Shown: positions 1 through 10,065, counted from the first letter of the stretch. The stretch is 64,000 bases of DNA from Pseudomonas reactans (GCF_013385825.1 NZ_JACAPG010000019.1:1-64000); one strand, 5' to 3'. The notes: generated by a model from the sequence alone, not told the origin. Numbers and translations: made by a program.

Positions 1-14
1 GCGGCGACGCGGTC

Positions 15-117
15 CTGTAGGAGCCGGCTTGCCGGCGAAAAACGCGAGGGCGCCGCGTTCTGCCTGGTTTCCCGTGTCATCGTTAACGACCATCGCTGGC
101 AAGCCAGCGCCTACCGT
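15..117. repeat. REP inverted pair (REPIN-like)
   Basis: Two Pseudomonas REP palindromes face each other. The left copy starts at 15 (CTGTAGGAGCCGGCTTGCC) and the right copy at 91-116 has its complement with the core GGCAAGCC. The spacer contains CATCGTTAACGACCATCG, which recurs with one change in the pair at 11016-11118, so these are copies of one element. It lies just beyond the 3' end of tamB. REP pairs of this kind are mobilised by RAYT transposases; none is in the window. Confidence 0.9.
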
Positions 118-134
118 TTTAAGCGAGGCAGGGC

Positions 135-3100
135 TCAAAAATCCCGCTTGTAAAAAATATCCAAAGAGCTGGCCACACCACTGGCCACTTCCAGATACAC
201 CTTCTTGCTCAACAAATACCGCAAGGCAATCGTACTGGCCGGCTCAAATACCCCCACCCCATACCGCAAGCTGAGTTTCTCAGTGATCTTGCCGCTCGCC
301 ACCACTGCGGTGTTATTCCCGCTGCCCTGCGTATCAAGCTCAAAGTCCTGGATCCCCAGGTTCTTCGCCAGATCCGACGTCACCCCGGCGCTGCCCATCA
401 ACCCCAGGCCCAACGCGGCCTGGGCCAGCATGTTGTTGTCTTCACCCGTGGAGCTCAGCGGACGCCCCAGCACGAGGTAAGACAAGGCTTGCTCCTGAGC
501 CATCGCCGGCTCAGAGAAGATTTGCGTGGTGGGCTGTTCGGCACTGCCACTCAAGCGGATGCCGGCGATCACATCATCGGTCTTGCGGATCGCCTCGATA
601 TCCAGATACGGCTGGTCCAACGGCCCGGCAAACAGCAACCGCGCACGGCGCACATCCAGCTTCTGCCCGTAGGCGCGATAACGGCCATCGTTGAGCCACA
701 GCTCGCCACGGGTGTCCATGTTGTCGCCGATATGCACCTGGCCCTGCACCTTGGCGGTAAGGCCGAAGCCCGAGAAGTTGAGCTTGTCTTCGCCCACCAC
801 CACGTCAATGTCCATGGCCATCGCCATCGGCGGCTTGCCCTCTTCGGTCTGGCTGCCGATGATCACGGTGTCGTCCGAGACCTTGACGGTGGAGGGCGGC
901 AGTTCGCGTACGGTGATATCACCCCGTGGGATGTGCACTTTGCCGGCGACGGCCAGCTTGTCGTTCTTCAGGCTGATTTTCAGGTCGGGCGCCACTTCCA
1001 GCACCGCGTAGGGCTCCACCGTGACGGGCAGCTGCGAGCCTTGCAGGCTGAGGTCCACCACCAGGGCTTGGCCCCAATCAATCTGGCCTTTAAGGCTGCC
1101 CTGCCCGGCCTTGCCACTGCGCCAGCCACCGTTGAGCTGCACGCTTTCACCGGCAATCAGCGCCTGCACGTTCAGGCCTTCCAGGCTAATGGGCAGTTCC
1201 GGACCGGAAATCTCGCCGCCCACCAGATTCACGTTGCCGTTGACCTGGGGTGCCAACAGACCACCGGAGATGCGCCCGTTGCCATTGAGCTTGCCGCTGA
1301 GGGTTTCCACCATCGGTACAAACGGCCGCGCCACCGCGAGATCCAGACCGACCAGGCTGAAGTTGCCGGTAATCGGCTTGTTCTTCGGCAGCGGGTTGAT
1401 CTGCGCCTGCAACATCAATTCGCCAAGCTTGCCGCCACGGAAATTCAGCTGGGTGTCGATACGCTTGGGGTTGAGAGTGGTTTCCAGCTTGAGCGTGTCG
1501 TAGGGGAAATCCAGCCACTGGTTCTTGTCCTTGACGCGCAAGGTGCCGCCGCTGGCGTCCACCGCAATCACGCCTTTGGGGCCGCTGTCGGGCAGGTCCA
1601 GTTGCAGGTCGGCGTTGAGCTTGCCCTGCCAGGCGAAATCCTTGGGCAGGAACGCCGCCAGACTGTCGATGGGGAATTGCTTGAGGTGGTAGCGCAGCTT
1701 CGGCTCGGGCATCAGCCGCTGGTCTTCGCCGCACAAACTGGCGGGGCCGGATACCCAGCAATGCGCGGCAAACGTCAGTTTGCCATCGGCCATGCGTTCG
1801 ATCTTCGCCGGGGCTTGCAGCTTCCAGTCCTGGCCGCCGGCCTGGACATCGCCGCTGGCCAGGCGCCCGCGCCAGTTGCCTTTGTCAAGATTGCCATCCA
1901 ACGCCAGGGCGAGCTTGACCAGTGGCCCAGCCAGATCCAGTTGGACTTTCTGGTTCTTGATATCGCCCTGGGCGCTGGCGGTCAGGGTGCCGACCTGGGT
2001 GTCGCCGGATTGGATGCCGCTGCCTTTCAGGTCGATCTTGGCGCGCTGGGCACTGTCGAGGTTGGCGTCGAGGGTGAGGTTTTGCAGGCGATTATCGGCA
2101 AACGCCAGTTGCTGGCCCTTGAGAGCGAGCTTGCCCTGGGGGGCGTTGAGGCTGCCGGCCACGTCGAGTCGACCGTTGACCTGCCCACGCAGTTGCGGCC
2201 AGAGCTGGGCCAGACGCGCCAGCTTGATATCGATCTGCCCGGCCAAACGCTGTTGCAGGCTGCCGCTGCCGTTGATGCGGTTGTCGCCCAGGCGGATATC
2301 CAGGTTGGCCAGGGTCCACTGCTCGCCCGCGCCTTCCGCCTTGGCCGCCAACACGGCGGTTTGCCCACGCAGGCGACCCTTGAGGTCGAGGTCGGCGTTC
2401 AGCTTGAGTTGCTCGTTCTTGAACTCACCCTTGCTGCGCAGCGGTCCGGCCAGGGTGCCGGGAAGTTCTGCGACCCAGTACGCCGGGTTCAACGCGGACA
2501 GATCCAGCGCGGTATCCCAGGCAATGCCGTCGGCAAACTGAAGGTTCAGGTGGCCTTCGGCCTTGCCTTGGCCAGCGGTGAGTTTCAGCTCAGGCAGGAA
2601 GATCTGCTTGAGGTCGCCACTGAAAGGCGTGACCACATTGAATTTGCCCGCCGGGCCGTCGAGGTCGCCCTTGAGGTTGCCCAGGTAGTTGCCGTCCTTG
2701 TAGGAAATCTCACCATTGAAGGTACGCAGCGCGACTTGCGGCTCGTCGATCACCGGATAGAGGCGATGCCAGGGGAAGTCCAGCCAGTCGATCTTGGCAT
2801 CGGCGCTGAAGCCTTGCTGCCAATCCAGCTGGGCGGTCAGCTTGAGATTTTGTTTGTCACCGGCATTCAGGTCCAGGCCGGCGATCTGCGCGCCGTTGGC
2901 GTCGACCCGGCCTTGCAGCAGCAAATCCACCGGACCTTTTTCCGCCGGCAACACGGCCTTGCCGAGCAGTTGGTAGCCGCGGTTCAGATCGCCTTTGGCG
3001 GTGAGGTCCAGTTGATTGAGTTGTAGAGTGTCAGGCAAGTCGGCGCTGGGTTTGAAGCCGTCGGCGGTGATGTGCACCTGGGCCGGAAGGTTTTCCGCCA

Positions 3101-3806
3101 GGGGCTGCAGTTCTCCGGTCAGTTTTGCGGGCAGATAGCCGCTGCTGTCGGCGTCGAGCTTGAGGGTCTTGAGCAGGTCGCCGTCAACCTTGAGCGCCAC
3201 CTTCCACGGTGCACCGCCCGGCGCGTAGGGCAGGCTCAGGTTACCGGTGGCACTCAACGGCCAGTCGCCAGTGGGTTGCAGCAGGCCGGCGAGGTCCAGT
3301 ACCAGGTCGTCCCGTTGCAGGTGTACCGAGTCGATCTGCATGCCCGCGGCCGTCCAATGCGCCGCCAATTGCAGGCCCTTGAGTTCTTCGCTGCCGTTGA
3401 ACAGCAGGCTACCGACGCGAACGTCGCCCAACTGGATGGCCAGCGGCAGCTTCAAGTCGGGCAGTTGAATTGGCCCGCTGCTTTCCTCTGTGCTCAGCGG
3501 AAATTGCAGGCTGACCTGCTCCACGTCCAGTTGATTGATGCACAGCGTCATGCGCAGCAAGCACGCCGGCGACCAATCAAATGTCGGCGCCTTGAGTTCG
3601 ACGCGGCTGCTGTCCTGCTGCCACAGTAAATGGTCAGCGCTCCACCGGCCCCCCAGATGTCCCTGGAAATTTTCTACCGTCAAACCCGGAACACGGCCCA
3701 ACGCCCAGCGGTTGCCCGCCTGGGTGCCGAGCACCGTCCAAAGTGCTAACAACAGCACGGCAAGGATGGCCACCACGGCCAGCCCCGCTATTTTTACACC
3801 ACGCAT
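135..3806 (-). CDS. tamB: TamB, inner-membrane-anchored translocation and assembly module protein
   Basis: TamB spans the periplasm from an N-terminal inner-membrane anchor and works with outer-membrane TamA in assembling outer-membrane proteins and moving phospholipids. The 1223-residue product has a hydrophobic segment at about residues 5-27, then a long beta-rich stretch with repeated D/N-L-x-L patterns. It ends in the conserved DUF490 domain, with ISGxxGxLxGxG- and ALRYLLSKKVYLEVASG-type signatures near the C-terminus. The ATG at 3806 overlaps the tamA stop as TGATG, so translation is coupled; an in-frame GTG one codon upstream (3809) is the alternative start. Length and gene order agree with the tamAB family. 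Function is assigned from family and context. Confidence 0.95.
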   Translation of the reverse strand: MRGVKIAGLAVVAILAVLLLALWTVLGTQAGNRWALGRVPGLTVENFQGHLGGRWSADHLLWQQDSSRVELKAPTFDWSPACLLRMTLCINQLDVEQVSLQFPLSTEESSGPIQLPDLKLPLAIQLGDVRVGSLLFNGSEELKGLQLAAHWTAAGMQIDSVHLQRDDLVLDLAGLLQPTGDWPLSATGNLSLPYAPGGAPWKVALKVDGDLLKTLKLDADSSGYLPAKLTGELQPLAENLPAQVHITADGFKPSADLPDTLQLNQLDLTAKGDLNRGYQLLGKAVLPAEKGPVDLLLQGRVDANGAQIAGLDLNAGDKQNLKLTAQLDWQQGFSADAKIDWLDFPWHRLYPVIDEPQVALRTFNGEISYKDGNYLGNLKGDLDGPAGKFNVVTPFSGDLKQIFLPELKLTAGQGKAEGHLNLQFADGIAWDTALDLSALNPAYWVAELPGTLAGPLRSKGEFKNEQLKLNADLDLKGRLRGQTAVLAAKAEGAGEQWTLANLDIRLGDNRINGSGSLQQRLAGQIDIKLARLAQLWPQLRGQVNGRLDVAGSLNAPQGKLALKGQQLAFADNRLQNLTLDANLDSAQRAKIDLKGSGIQSGDTQVGTLTASAQGDIKNQKVQLDLAGPLVKLALALDGNLDKGNWRGRLASGDVQAGGQDWKLQAPAKIERMADGKLTFAAHCWVSGPASLCGEDQRLMPEPKLRYHLKQFPIDSLAAFLPKDFAWQGKLNADLQLDLPDSGPKGVIAVDASGGTLRVKDKNQWLDFPYDTLKLETTLNPKRIDTQLNFRGGKLGELMLQAQINPLPKNKPITGNFSLVGLDLAVARPFVPMVETLSGKLNGNGRISGGLLAPQVNGNVNLVGGEISGPELPISLEGLNVQALIAGESVQLNGGWRSGKAGQGSLKGQIDWGQALVVDLSLQGSQLPVTVEPYAVLEVAPDLKISLKNDKLAVAGKVHIPRGDITVRELPPSTVKVSDDTVIIGSQTEEGKPPMAMAMDIDVVVGEDKLNFSGFGLTAKVQGQVHIGDNMDTRGELWLNDGRYRAYGQKLDVRRARLLFAGPLDQPYLDIEAIRKTDDVIAGIRLSGSAEQPTTQIFSEPAMAQEQALSYLVLGRPLSSTGEDNNMLAQAALGLGLMGSAGVTSDLAKNLGIQDFELDTQGSGNNTAVVASGKITEKLSLRYGVGVFEPASTIALRYLLSKKVYLEVASGVASSLDIFYKRDF

Positions 3807-5533
3807 CACAGCTCAGGCCCCATGGAAAAGTGCAATCGAATGCCGCCCGGATCTTCGAGGGCATGGGCCAGGTCGAGACGGATCGGGCCGACCGGCGAAA
3901 CCCAGCGGATACCCACACCTACACCGGTTTTAAGGCTGGGCAGCTCCAGACTGTTGAAGGAGTTGCCTTGGTCGATAAAGGTGGCGATCCGCCATTTCTC
4001 GGCGATGGAATATTGGTACTCGGCACTCAAGGCCACCATGTAGCGGCCACCGATGCGATCGCCCCGGTCGTTCTCGGGTGACAGCGTCTGGTACTCGTAA
4101 CCCCGCACACTCTGGTCGCCACCGGCAAAGAAACGCAGCGACGGCGGCACCGATTTGTAGCCATTGGTGGCACTGCCGCCCACTTGGGCGCGGGCCAGGA
4201 AGCGGTGGTTGTCCCACAAGGTGGTCAGGCCTTTGACCATGGCCGTGCCGTAAAGCAGGTTAGTGTCGGAACCCAGCCCTTCTTTGGCTACTTTGCTGTC
4301 AAATTGCAGGCGGTAGCCGTTGTGTGGGTCGATGCGGTTATCACTGCGCAGGTAGGAGTAGCTGATCCCCGGCATCAACAGGTTGCTCAAGCCCGAGTCG
4401 TTGCCCTCACGGTACTCTTCCCGTTGGTACTTGAGGGAAATCACCCGCGTCCAGCCGCTCGGCAACTTGCTGTGCCATTCAGGGCCGACGGTGAGCAACT
4501 TGCTCAAGGTATCGGAACCGGCCAGCTCTTCATTCTGGTAGCCGCCCGCAAAACGCAGCTTGTCGGTCAGTGGCGGATCGAGCGGGATGTCATACCACAG
4601 GCCAACGTTCTGCCGAGGTGCCGACAGCTCGGCCTCCCAGCCATAACTGTGGCCCTGGGGGTTGACCCAATGGCGGGTCCAGTTGGCTTTACCACGCGGG
4701 CCGACGTCGGTGGAAAAACCCAGGCCCAAGCCCATGGTGCGCGGCTTGCGGGTTTCAAGGCGCACGACCACCGGGATGATGTCATTGGTTGAAGCGGCCG
4801 GTGCGGCGTCCACACGCACGCCTTCGAAAAAACCACTGCCTTGCAGGTTCTGGTTAAGTTCGGCGATCAGTTCAGAGTCGTAGGGTGTACCGCTTTTGAA
4901 CGGAACCATGCGTTGCAGCAGGTCTTCGTCAAACGGCGTATCGCCGGCAAAGCTGACCTTGCCAAGGGTGTAGCGCGGGCCGCTGTCGTAGATGAGTTCG
5001 ATATCGGCGACCCCGGCCTGCGGGTCTACCGCGAGTTTCTGACTTGTGAAGCGCCCGCTGAAAAAGCCGTAGCGCGAGGCCTGGTTCTGGATCAGACGCT
5101 TGGCGTCTTCGTAATGGCCGTGGTTAAGCACGGCGCCGGATTTGAGGTCGTTGCTGACGGGCACGCGAAAGGCCTTGAGGTCAGCGGCAGGGCCGTCGAC
5201 CCGAATGGTCACGTTACGCAAATGCACCGGTTCGCCGGGGTCGATGGTGAGGGTCAGGCGCGGATTCTTGCCGCCCTTCACGTCACTCTCGATCTGTGGC
5301 TGATAGAAGCCCAGGGCCTGGGCAGCTTTGCGCGCCTGCTCCTCGGCGCCACGGCTGAACCGCAGCAAGGCTTCTTCGTCACGATCGCCCACCCCGCCGA
5401 TATAGCCTTCGATGTTGGCTTTCAACGCGTCGTTTGAGGGTCTGATCCGCACGTCCAATTCGCTTTGCGCCAAGGCGCCGCAGCTTGTGAACAGCAGAAT
5501 CAAGCCGCTGGTAAATCTTCCTGGAAACTTCAT
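3806..5533 (-). CDS. tamA: TamA, outer-membrane BamA-family barrel protein
   Basis: This is the outer-membrane half of the TAM complex, an Omp85 family member. The 575-residue protein begins with a signal peptide ending near ALAQ-S (about residues 1-22). POTRA domains follow (about 25-265), then a C-terminal barrel with the late motif GVGVGIRWVSPVGPIRLDLA and a terminal aromatic/hydrophobic strand typical of Omp85 proteins. I chose the ATG at 5533 because the signal peptide starts there; the open frame runs 27 codons further upstream but those residues are not signal-like. The downstream tamB overlaps the stop by one base. The neighbouring GNAT gene ends 64 bases upstream in the same orientation. 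Confidence 0.95.
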   Translation of the reverse strand: MKFPGRFTSGLILLFTSCGALAQSELDVRIRPSNDALKANIEGYIGGVGDRDEEALLRFSRGAEEQARKAAQALGFYQPQIESDVKGGKNPRLTLTIDPGEPVHLRNVTIRVDGPAADLKAFRVPVSNDLKSGAVLNHGHYEDAKRLIQNQASRYGFFSGRFTSQKLAVDPQAGVADIELIYDSGPRYTLGKVSFAGDTPFDEDLLQRMVPFKSGTPYDSELIAELNQNLQGSGFFEGVRVDAAPAASTNDIIPVVVRLETRKPRTMGLGLGFSTDVGPRGKANWTRHWVNPQGHSYGWEAELSAPRQNVGLWYDIPLDPPLTDKLRFAGGYQNEELAGSDTLSKLLTVGPEWHSKLPSGWTRVISLKYQREEYREGNDSGLSNLLMPGISYSYLRSDNRIDPHNGYRLQFDSKVAKEGLGSDTNLLYGTAMVKGLTTLWDNHRFLARAQVGGSATNGYKSVPPSLRFFAGGDQSVRGYEYQTLSPENDRGDRIGGRYMVALSAEYQYSIAEKWRIATFIDQGNSFNSLELPSLKTGVGVGIRWVSPVGPIRLDLAHALEDPGGIRLHFSMGPEL

Positions 5534-5597
5534 AGGCGCGGATGCTACACGACCTGGGGAGCCTCTTTGAACTCGGAAATGTCTGAATAATTCTGTA

Positions 5598-6248
5598 CTA
5601 AGCCGTTGCTGCATGTAACGACTGGGGATTGGGGTGAAAAAACACGTGCTCCAGGACAGGCCCTACAGCGACTTCGCCGATTTCCTCATAGCCCTGACGC
5701 TTATAGAACTCCAGATAGCGTGAGTTGCCCGTGTCCAGTACCACACCGGACGAATGCGGGTCTTCGGCGCACCAGTTGTGCACGGCCTCCAGCAACTGCT
5801 CGCCGTAGTGTTTGCCCTGGAATTGCGGGTGAATGCCCAACAGCGGCAGTACATGCACCGACTCACTGGGCAGGCACGCCAGCACGGCGTGATGGTAGTC
5901 GAGGTAACGTCGCGTGCCGCGCACGCCCGTGCTCAGCCACATGCGCAGTTGCCAGGCCCAGCTTTCGGTAATCCCCAGGCGCCGCTGCGGTGGCGCGATC
6001 AGGGCGATGCCGATCAGCCGGTCGTTGACGAACAGACCAATGGCCGGCAGTTTCTGAAAGAAGTGCTGCTTGACCAGCTCACGCACCGTGGCGCGTACCC
6101 GTTGTTCATAGCCAGGACGCTCGGCTTCGAAGATATAGGCGAACGTCGGCTCATGCCGATAAGCCTGGTATAGCAACGAACGGGCTTCGCGGGAATAGCC
6201 GCTGTTGAGCAGGCGAATTTCAGCAGTTGCAGTTGAAGTGTCCGGCAT
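5598..6248 (-). CDS. GNAT family N-acetyltransferase
   Basis: This 216-residue protein is a GNAT acyl-CoA transferase of unknown substrate. The acetyl-CoA binding region is visible as LLGIHPQFQGKHYGEQLL around residues 135-153, equivalent to the Q/R-x-x-G-x-G/A loop. The late strand GVVLDTGNSRYLEFYKRQGY is the usual place where GNATs close the active site. It lies upstream of tamA on the same strand with a 64-base gap, so co-transcription is possible but a functional link is not evident. There is no signal peptide, so it should be cytosolic. Confidence 0.85.
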   Translation of the reverse strand: MPDTSTATAEIRLLNSGYSREARSLLYQAYRHEPTFAYIFEAERPGYEQRVRATVRELVKQHFFQKLPAIGLFVNDRLIGIALIAPPQRRLGITESWAWQLRMWLSTGVRGTRRYLDYHHAVLACLPSESVHVLPLLGIHPQFQGKHYGEQLLEAVHNWCAEDPHSSGVVLDTGNSRYLEFYKRQGYEEIGEVAVGPVLEHVFFHPNPQSLHAATA

Positions 6249-6416
6249 ACCGTCAATCTCCCTGGGCGCGGCTCAAAAGGCAGCGTTCTTATGGGTACGA
6301 ACCTACACAGCACCAGTCGTTCCCAGACATTAGCAGTGCAAGTGCCCTACCGCCACGCTGGCCCCCGTCCGACTTGTCCGCTAGCATCGCCCTTTTGCCA
6401 GACTGGACTGCCGACC

Positions 6417-7229
6417 ATGAAAATCGTCTCCTTCAATATCAACGGGCTGCGCGCCCGCCCTCATCAGCTGGCGGCGCTGATTGAAAAGCACCAGCCCGAC
6501 GTGATAGGCCTGCAGGAAACCAAGGTCCACGATGACCAATTCCCATTGGCCGAAGTACAGGCCCTTGGCTATCACGTGTATTACCACGGCCAAAAAGGTC
6601 ACTACGGTGTAGCCCTGCTCTCGCGCCAGCCGGCGTTGAGCCTGCACAAAGGCTTCGCCAGCGACGAAGAAGACGCCCAGCGCCGGTTTATCTGGGGCAC
6701 CTTCGCCGATGAGAACGGCCAACCGGTCACCATCATGAACGGTTACTTCCCCCAGGGCGAAAGCCGCGACCACCCTACCAAGTTCCCGGCCAAGCAGCGC
6801 TTCTATGAAGACCTGCAACAGTTGCTGGAGAGCCAGTTCAGCAATGACCAGGCGCTGGTGGTGATGGGCGACATCAACATTTCCCCGGAAGACATCGACA
6901 TCGGCATTGGCGCCGACAACGCCAAGCGCTGGCTCAAGACTGGCAAGTGCAGCTTCCTGCCGGAAGAGCGCGAATGGATGGCCCGCCTGAAAAGTTGGGG
7001 CCTGGTGGACAGCTTCCGTCACCTCAACCCAGAGGTTGCAGACCGCTTCAGCTGGTTCGACTACCGCAGCCGTGGCTTCGAGGACGAACCCAAGCGCGGC
7101 CTGCGCATCGACGTGATCCTGGCCTCCAATGGCCTGCTGCCGCGGGTCAAGGATGCCGGGGTGGACTACGAGCTGCGTGGATTGGAAAAGCCGTCGGACC
7201 ATGCGCCGATCTGGCTTGAACTGAGCTGA
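6417..7229 (+). CDS. xthA: Exodeoxyribonuclease III
   Basis: XthA is the class II AP endonuclease and 3'-5' exonuclease of base-excision repair. The 270-residue protein shows the family motifs in order: N7 in SFNINGLRAR, the metal-binding Glu34 in LQETK, GDINISPEDID in the middle, and the C-terminal SDHAPIWLEL with the catalytic His. The ATG at 6417 gives the conserved start MKIVSFN; an upstream in-frame ATG at 6291 would add 42 residues with no family counterpart. A GC-rich hairpin follows the stop. It diverges from the GNAT gene. Confidence 0.96.
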   Translation: MKIVSFNINGLRARPHQLAALIEKHQPDVIGLQETKVHDDQFPLAEVQALGYHVYYHGQKGHYGVALLSRQPALSLHKGFASDEEDAQRRFIWGTFADENGQPVTIMNGYFPQGESRDHPTKFPAKQRFYEDLQQLLESQFSNDQALVVMGDINISPEDIDIGIGADNAKRWLKTGKCSFLPEEREWMARLKSWGLVDSFRHLNPEVADRFSWFDYRSRGFEDEPKRGLRIDVILASNGLLPRVKDAGVDYELRGLEKPSDHAPIWLELS

Positions 7230-7235
7230 TCGCCC

Positions 7236-7263
7236 TGACGGGGCCGCCCCCTCGGCTCCGTCA
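7236..7263 (+). terminator. Probable terminator after xthA
   Basis: TGACGGGGCCG and CGGCTCCGTCA pair with single mismatched or bulged positions around a CCCCCT loop, seven bases after the xthA stop. Only a short, broken T-tract (TATTTG) follows, so it may be a weak intrinsic terminator. Confidence 0.55.
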
Positions 7264-7325
7264 TATTTGTGCAACCTGCCTGACTTATTCTCGCGGCACT
7301 CCCTTTGGCTTGAGAAGGTGCCGGC

Positions 7326-8657
7326 ATGAGGCTGCGCGTTCTGTTCCTGCTGGTGCTTTTTCCCCTCTTCGCTGTTTCCGCTCCCCTTCCCGTTCCTGAT
7401 CAAGGCCCCGCTTTGCGCATCCAGGGTTCCAATACCATCGGTGCAGCGTTGGGCCCGGCATTGGTCAAGGGCTTGATGGAGCATCAGGGTTTGCAGGCGG
7501 TGCACAGCGAGCCGGCGGAAGGTGCCAATGAACAGCGCGTGATCGGCAAGACGCGCCAGGGCAAGACAGTGACGATTGAAGTTGCTGCTCACGGTTCCAG
7601 CACCGGTTTCACTGCGTTGAAGAAATCCAGCGCCGACCTCGCGGCCTCGTCTCGCCCGATCAAGGACGGCGAGTTGGTCGACCTTGAACCGCTGGGCGAC
7701 CTGAAAAGCCCCGAAGCCGAACAGGTGATCGCCATCGATGGCCTGGCCATCATCCTCCACCCGCAAAACCCGCTGAACACCCTGAATACCGAGCAACTGG
7801 CGCAGGTCTTCAATGGCGAGGTCGCAACCTGGGAGGCGCTCGGAGGCGTCGGCGGGCCGATTCATCTGTATGCGCGTGATGATCAGTCCGGCACCTACGA
7901 CACCTTCAAGGACCTGGTACTGCGCCTGCGTGGCAAACCGCTCGCGCCGGGCGCCAAGCGTTTCGAGTCCAGCGAGCAATTGTCCGACGCGGTCAGCCAG
8001 GATCCCCAGGGCATCGGTTTTATCGGCCTGCCCTACGTACGCCAGGCCAAAGCGGTGGCGATTGCGGATGGCGACTCGCAACCCATGTTGCCGCTGAACA
8101 GCCTGATTGCCACCGAGGATTATCCGCTGTCACGCCGGCTGTTCTTTTACTGGCCGCCCTCGAGTCGCAATCCATGGGCCAGGGCGCTGGTGGACTTCAG
8201 CCAGAGCAGCAAGGGCCAGGCGATCGTGGCAGCCAATGGCTTTATCGCGCAGCAGGTACAGGCGATGGCAGTGGAGCCGCGCACGTCGATGCCCGGGGAC
8301 TATCAAGCGATTGCGCGGGATGCCCAGCGCCTGACCGTGAATTTTCGTTTCGAGGAAGGCAGCGCAAGCCTGGACACCAAGGCCCGCCAAGATCTGCAGC
8401 GGGTGGTGGCGTATCTCAAAAGCCACAACAAACTGGACAAGCAGGTGACGCTGGTGGGCTTTGGCGATGCCAAGAACGATCCGCAGCGGGCGGCGTTGCT
8501 GTCAAAGTTGCGGGCAATGGCGGTGCGCCGGGAATTGGTCAAGAACGGCGTGGTGCTGCGCGATATCCGCGGGTTTGGCGCGCAAATGCCGGTGGCGGCG
8601 AACACGGCGGATGAAGGGCGAATCAAGAATCGGCGGGTGGAGGTCTGGGTGTATTGA
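7326..8657 (+). CDS. PstS-like substrate-binding domain fused to OmpA domain
   Basis: This secreted fusion protein has 443 residues. A signal peptide (about 1-19, ending VSA-APL) is followed by a phosphate-type periplasmic binding domain with the LRIQGSNTIGAAL start, a DQSGTYDTFKDLV ligand motif and a GIGFIGLPYV strand. From about residue 335 an OmpA-like peptidoglycan-binding domain begins (NFRFEEGSASLD), with a late NRRVEVWVY end. The architecture suggests a cell-wall-tethered binding protein rather than the soluble component of a transporter, since no permease genes are adjacent. Ligand identity is inferred from family only. Confidence 0.88.
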   Translation: MRLRVLFLLVLFPLFAVSAPLPVPDQGPALRIQGSNTIGAALGPALVKGLMEHQGLQAVHSEPAEGANEQRVIGKTRQGKTVTIEVAAHGSSTGFTALKKSSADLAASSRPIKDGELVDLEPLGDLKSPEAEQVIAIDGLAIILHPQNPLNTLNTEQLAQVFNGEVATWEALGGVGGPIHLYARDDQSGTYDTFKDLVLRLRGKPLAPGAKRFESSEQLSDAVSQDPQGIGFIGLPYVRQAKAVAIADGDSQPMLPLNSLIATEDYPLSRRLFFYWPPSSRNPWARALVDFSQSSKGQAIVAANGFIAQQVQAMAVEPRTSMPGDYQAIARDAQRLTVNFRFEEGSASLDTKARQDLQRVVAYLKSHNKLDKQVTLVGFGDAKNDPQRAALLSKLRAMAVRRELVKNGVVLRDIRGFGAQMPVAANTADEGRIKNRRVEVWVY

Positions 8658-8684
8658 ATACCCAACCTCCCCGCCTATTGCTGT

Positions 8685-9914
8685 TTATTGTCCGCTGCGC
8701 ATCAGCTCTTTAGGCACGTACTTGCCAATCTCGAACTTGCCGATCGCCGCTCGGTGCACTTCATCCGGGCCATCGGCCAGGCGCAAGGTACGTTGCATGG
8801 CGTACATATAGGCCAGCGGGAAGTCGTTAGAAACACCAGCACCGCCATGGATCTGGATCGCACGGTCGATCACCTTCAAGGCCACATTCGGTGCGACCAC
8901 CTTGATCTGGGCGATTTCGCTTTTCGCGACTTTGTTACCCACGGTGTCCATCATGTACGCCGCCTTCAAAGTCAGCAGGCGCGCCATGTCGATTTCCATG
9001 CGCGAGTCGGCGATCTTGTCGATATTGCCGCCCAGGCGCGCCAACGGCTTGCCGAATGCAGTCCGGCTGACGGAACGCTTGCACATCAACTCCAGCGCGC
9101 GCTCGGCCATGCCGATGGAACGCATGCAGTGGTGGATACGGCCTGGGCCAAGGCGACCCTGGGCGATTTCAAAGCCACGGCCCTCACCCAGCAACACGTT
9201 TTCGTACGGTACGCGCACATTGTCGAACAGCACTTCGGCATGGCCGTGGGGCGCGTCGTCGTAGCCGAACACCGGCAGCGGGCGCACGATCTTCACGCCG
9301 GGGGTGTCCACCGGCACCAGGATCATCGAGTGTTGCTGATGGCGCGGCGCGTCCGGGTTGCTCAGGCCCATGAAGATCAGGATCTTGCAGCGCGGGTCGC
9401 AGGCGCCAGAGGTCCACCATTTCTTGCCGTTGATCACCCACTCGTCGCCCTGGCGTTCGGCGCGGGCGGCCATGTTGGTGGCGTCTGAAGACGCCACATC
9501 CGGCTCGGTCATGGCAAATGCGGAGCGGATCTCGCCGCGCAGCAGCGGCTGCAACCAGCGTTGTTTCTGTTCTTCGTTGGCATAGCGCACCAACACTTCC
9601 ATGTTGCCGGTATCGGGGGCGGAACAGTTGAACGGCTCGGGGCCCAACAGCGAGCGGCCCATGATTTCCGCCAACGGTGCGTATTCAAGGTTGGTGAGGC
9701 CGGCGCCCAGCTCGGATTCCGGCAGGAACAGGTTCCACAGGCCTTCGGCTTTAGCCTTGGCCTTCAGCTCTTCCATGATTGCGGTGGGCTGCCAGCGGTC
9801 GCCTTCGCTGACCTGGCGTTCGAACACCGGCTCGGCCGGGTAAACGTAAGCGTCCATGAACGCAGTGACGCGTTCACGCAGTTCCTGAACCTTGGGCGAA
9901 TAGGCGAAATCCAT
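8685..9914 (-). CDS. Acyl-CoA dehydrogenase (ACAD10/11-like)
   Basis: FAD-dependent acyl-CoA dehydrogenase of 409 residues. Visible signatures are AFAMTEPDVASSDATN (flavin/substrate loop), WVINGKKWWTSGA, and the C-terminal IQIHGGAGVSNDFPLAYMYAMQRTLRLADGPDEVH. Several features (MDFAYSPKVQELRERV start, early WNLFLPE) match the subgroup resembling mammalian ACAD10/11 and mycobacterial FadE proteins acting on unusual or branched acyl-CoAs. The stop lies 27 bases from the convergent PBP-OmpA gene. A LysR gene diverges from its 5' end, so that regulator may control it; this is inferred from position. Confidence 0.9.
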   Translation of the reverse strand: MDFAYSPKVQELRERVTAFMDAYVYPAEPVFERQVSEGDRWQPTAIMEELKAKAKAEGLWNLFLPESELGAGLTNLEYAPLAEIMGRSLLGPEPFNCSAPDTGNMEVLVRYANEEQKQRWLQPLLRGEIRSAFAMTEPDVASSDATNMAARAERQGDEWVINGKKWWTSGACDPRCKILIFMGLSNPDAPRHQQHSMILVPVDTPGVKIVRPLPVFGYDDAPHGHAEVLFDNVRVPYENVLLGEGRGFEIAQGRLGPGRIHHCMRSIGMAERALELMCKRSVSRTAFGKPLARLGGNIDKIADSRMEIDMARLLTLKAAYMMDTVGNKVAKSEIAQIKVVAPNVALKVIDRAIQIHGGAGVSNDFPLAYMYAMQRTLRLADGPDEVHRAAIGKFEIGKYVPKELMRSGQ

Positions 9915-10065
9915 GAGCAGCTCCCTTCTCTGAGAGGTTGTTTAGGTCATGAAGTCGATGCTAGATGAGCTACGAAAATTTACCTAACCTATTCTCGGCG
10001 TGTATTAACATTCATCACCGATATATGATCGACGTATGGCCACCTAACAATAAGAGCGCTACGAA

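Noticed and set aside
489..3026. Open frame of 845 codons antisense to tamB
   Set aside because: Frame opened by high GC at third positions opposite a well-recognised gene; its translation shows no domain.
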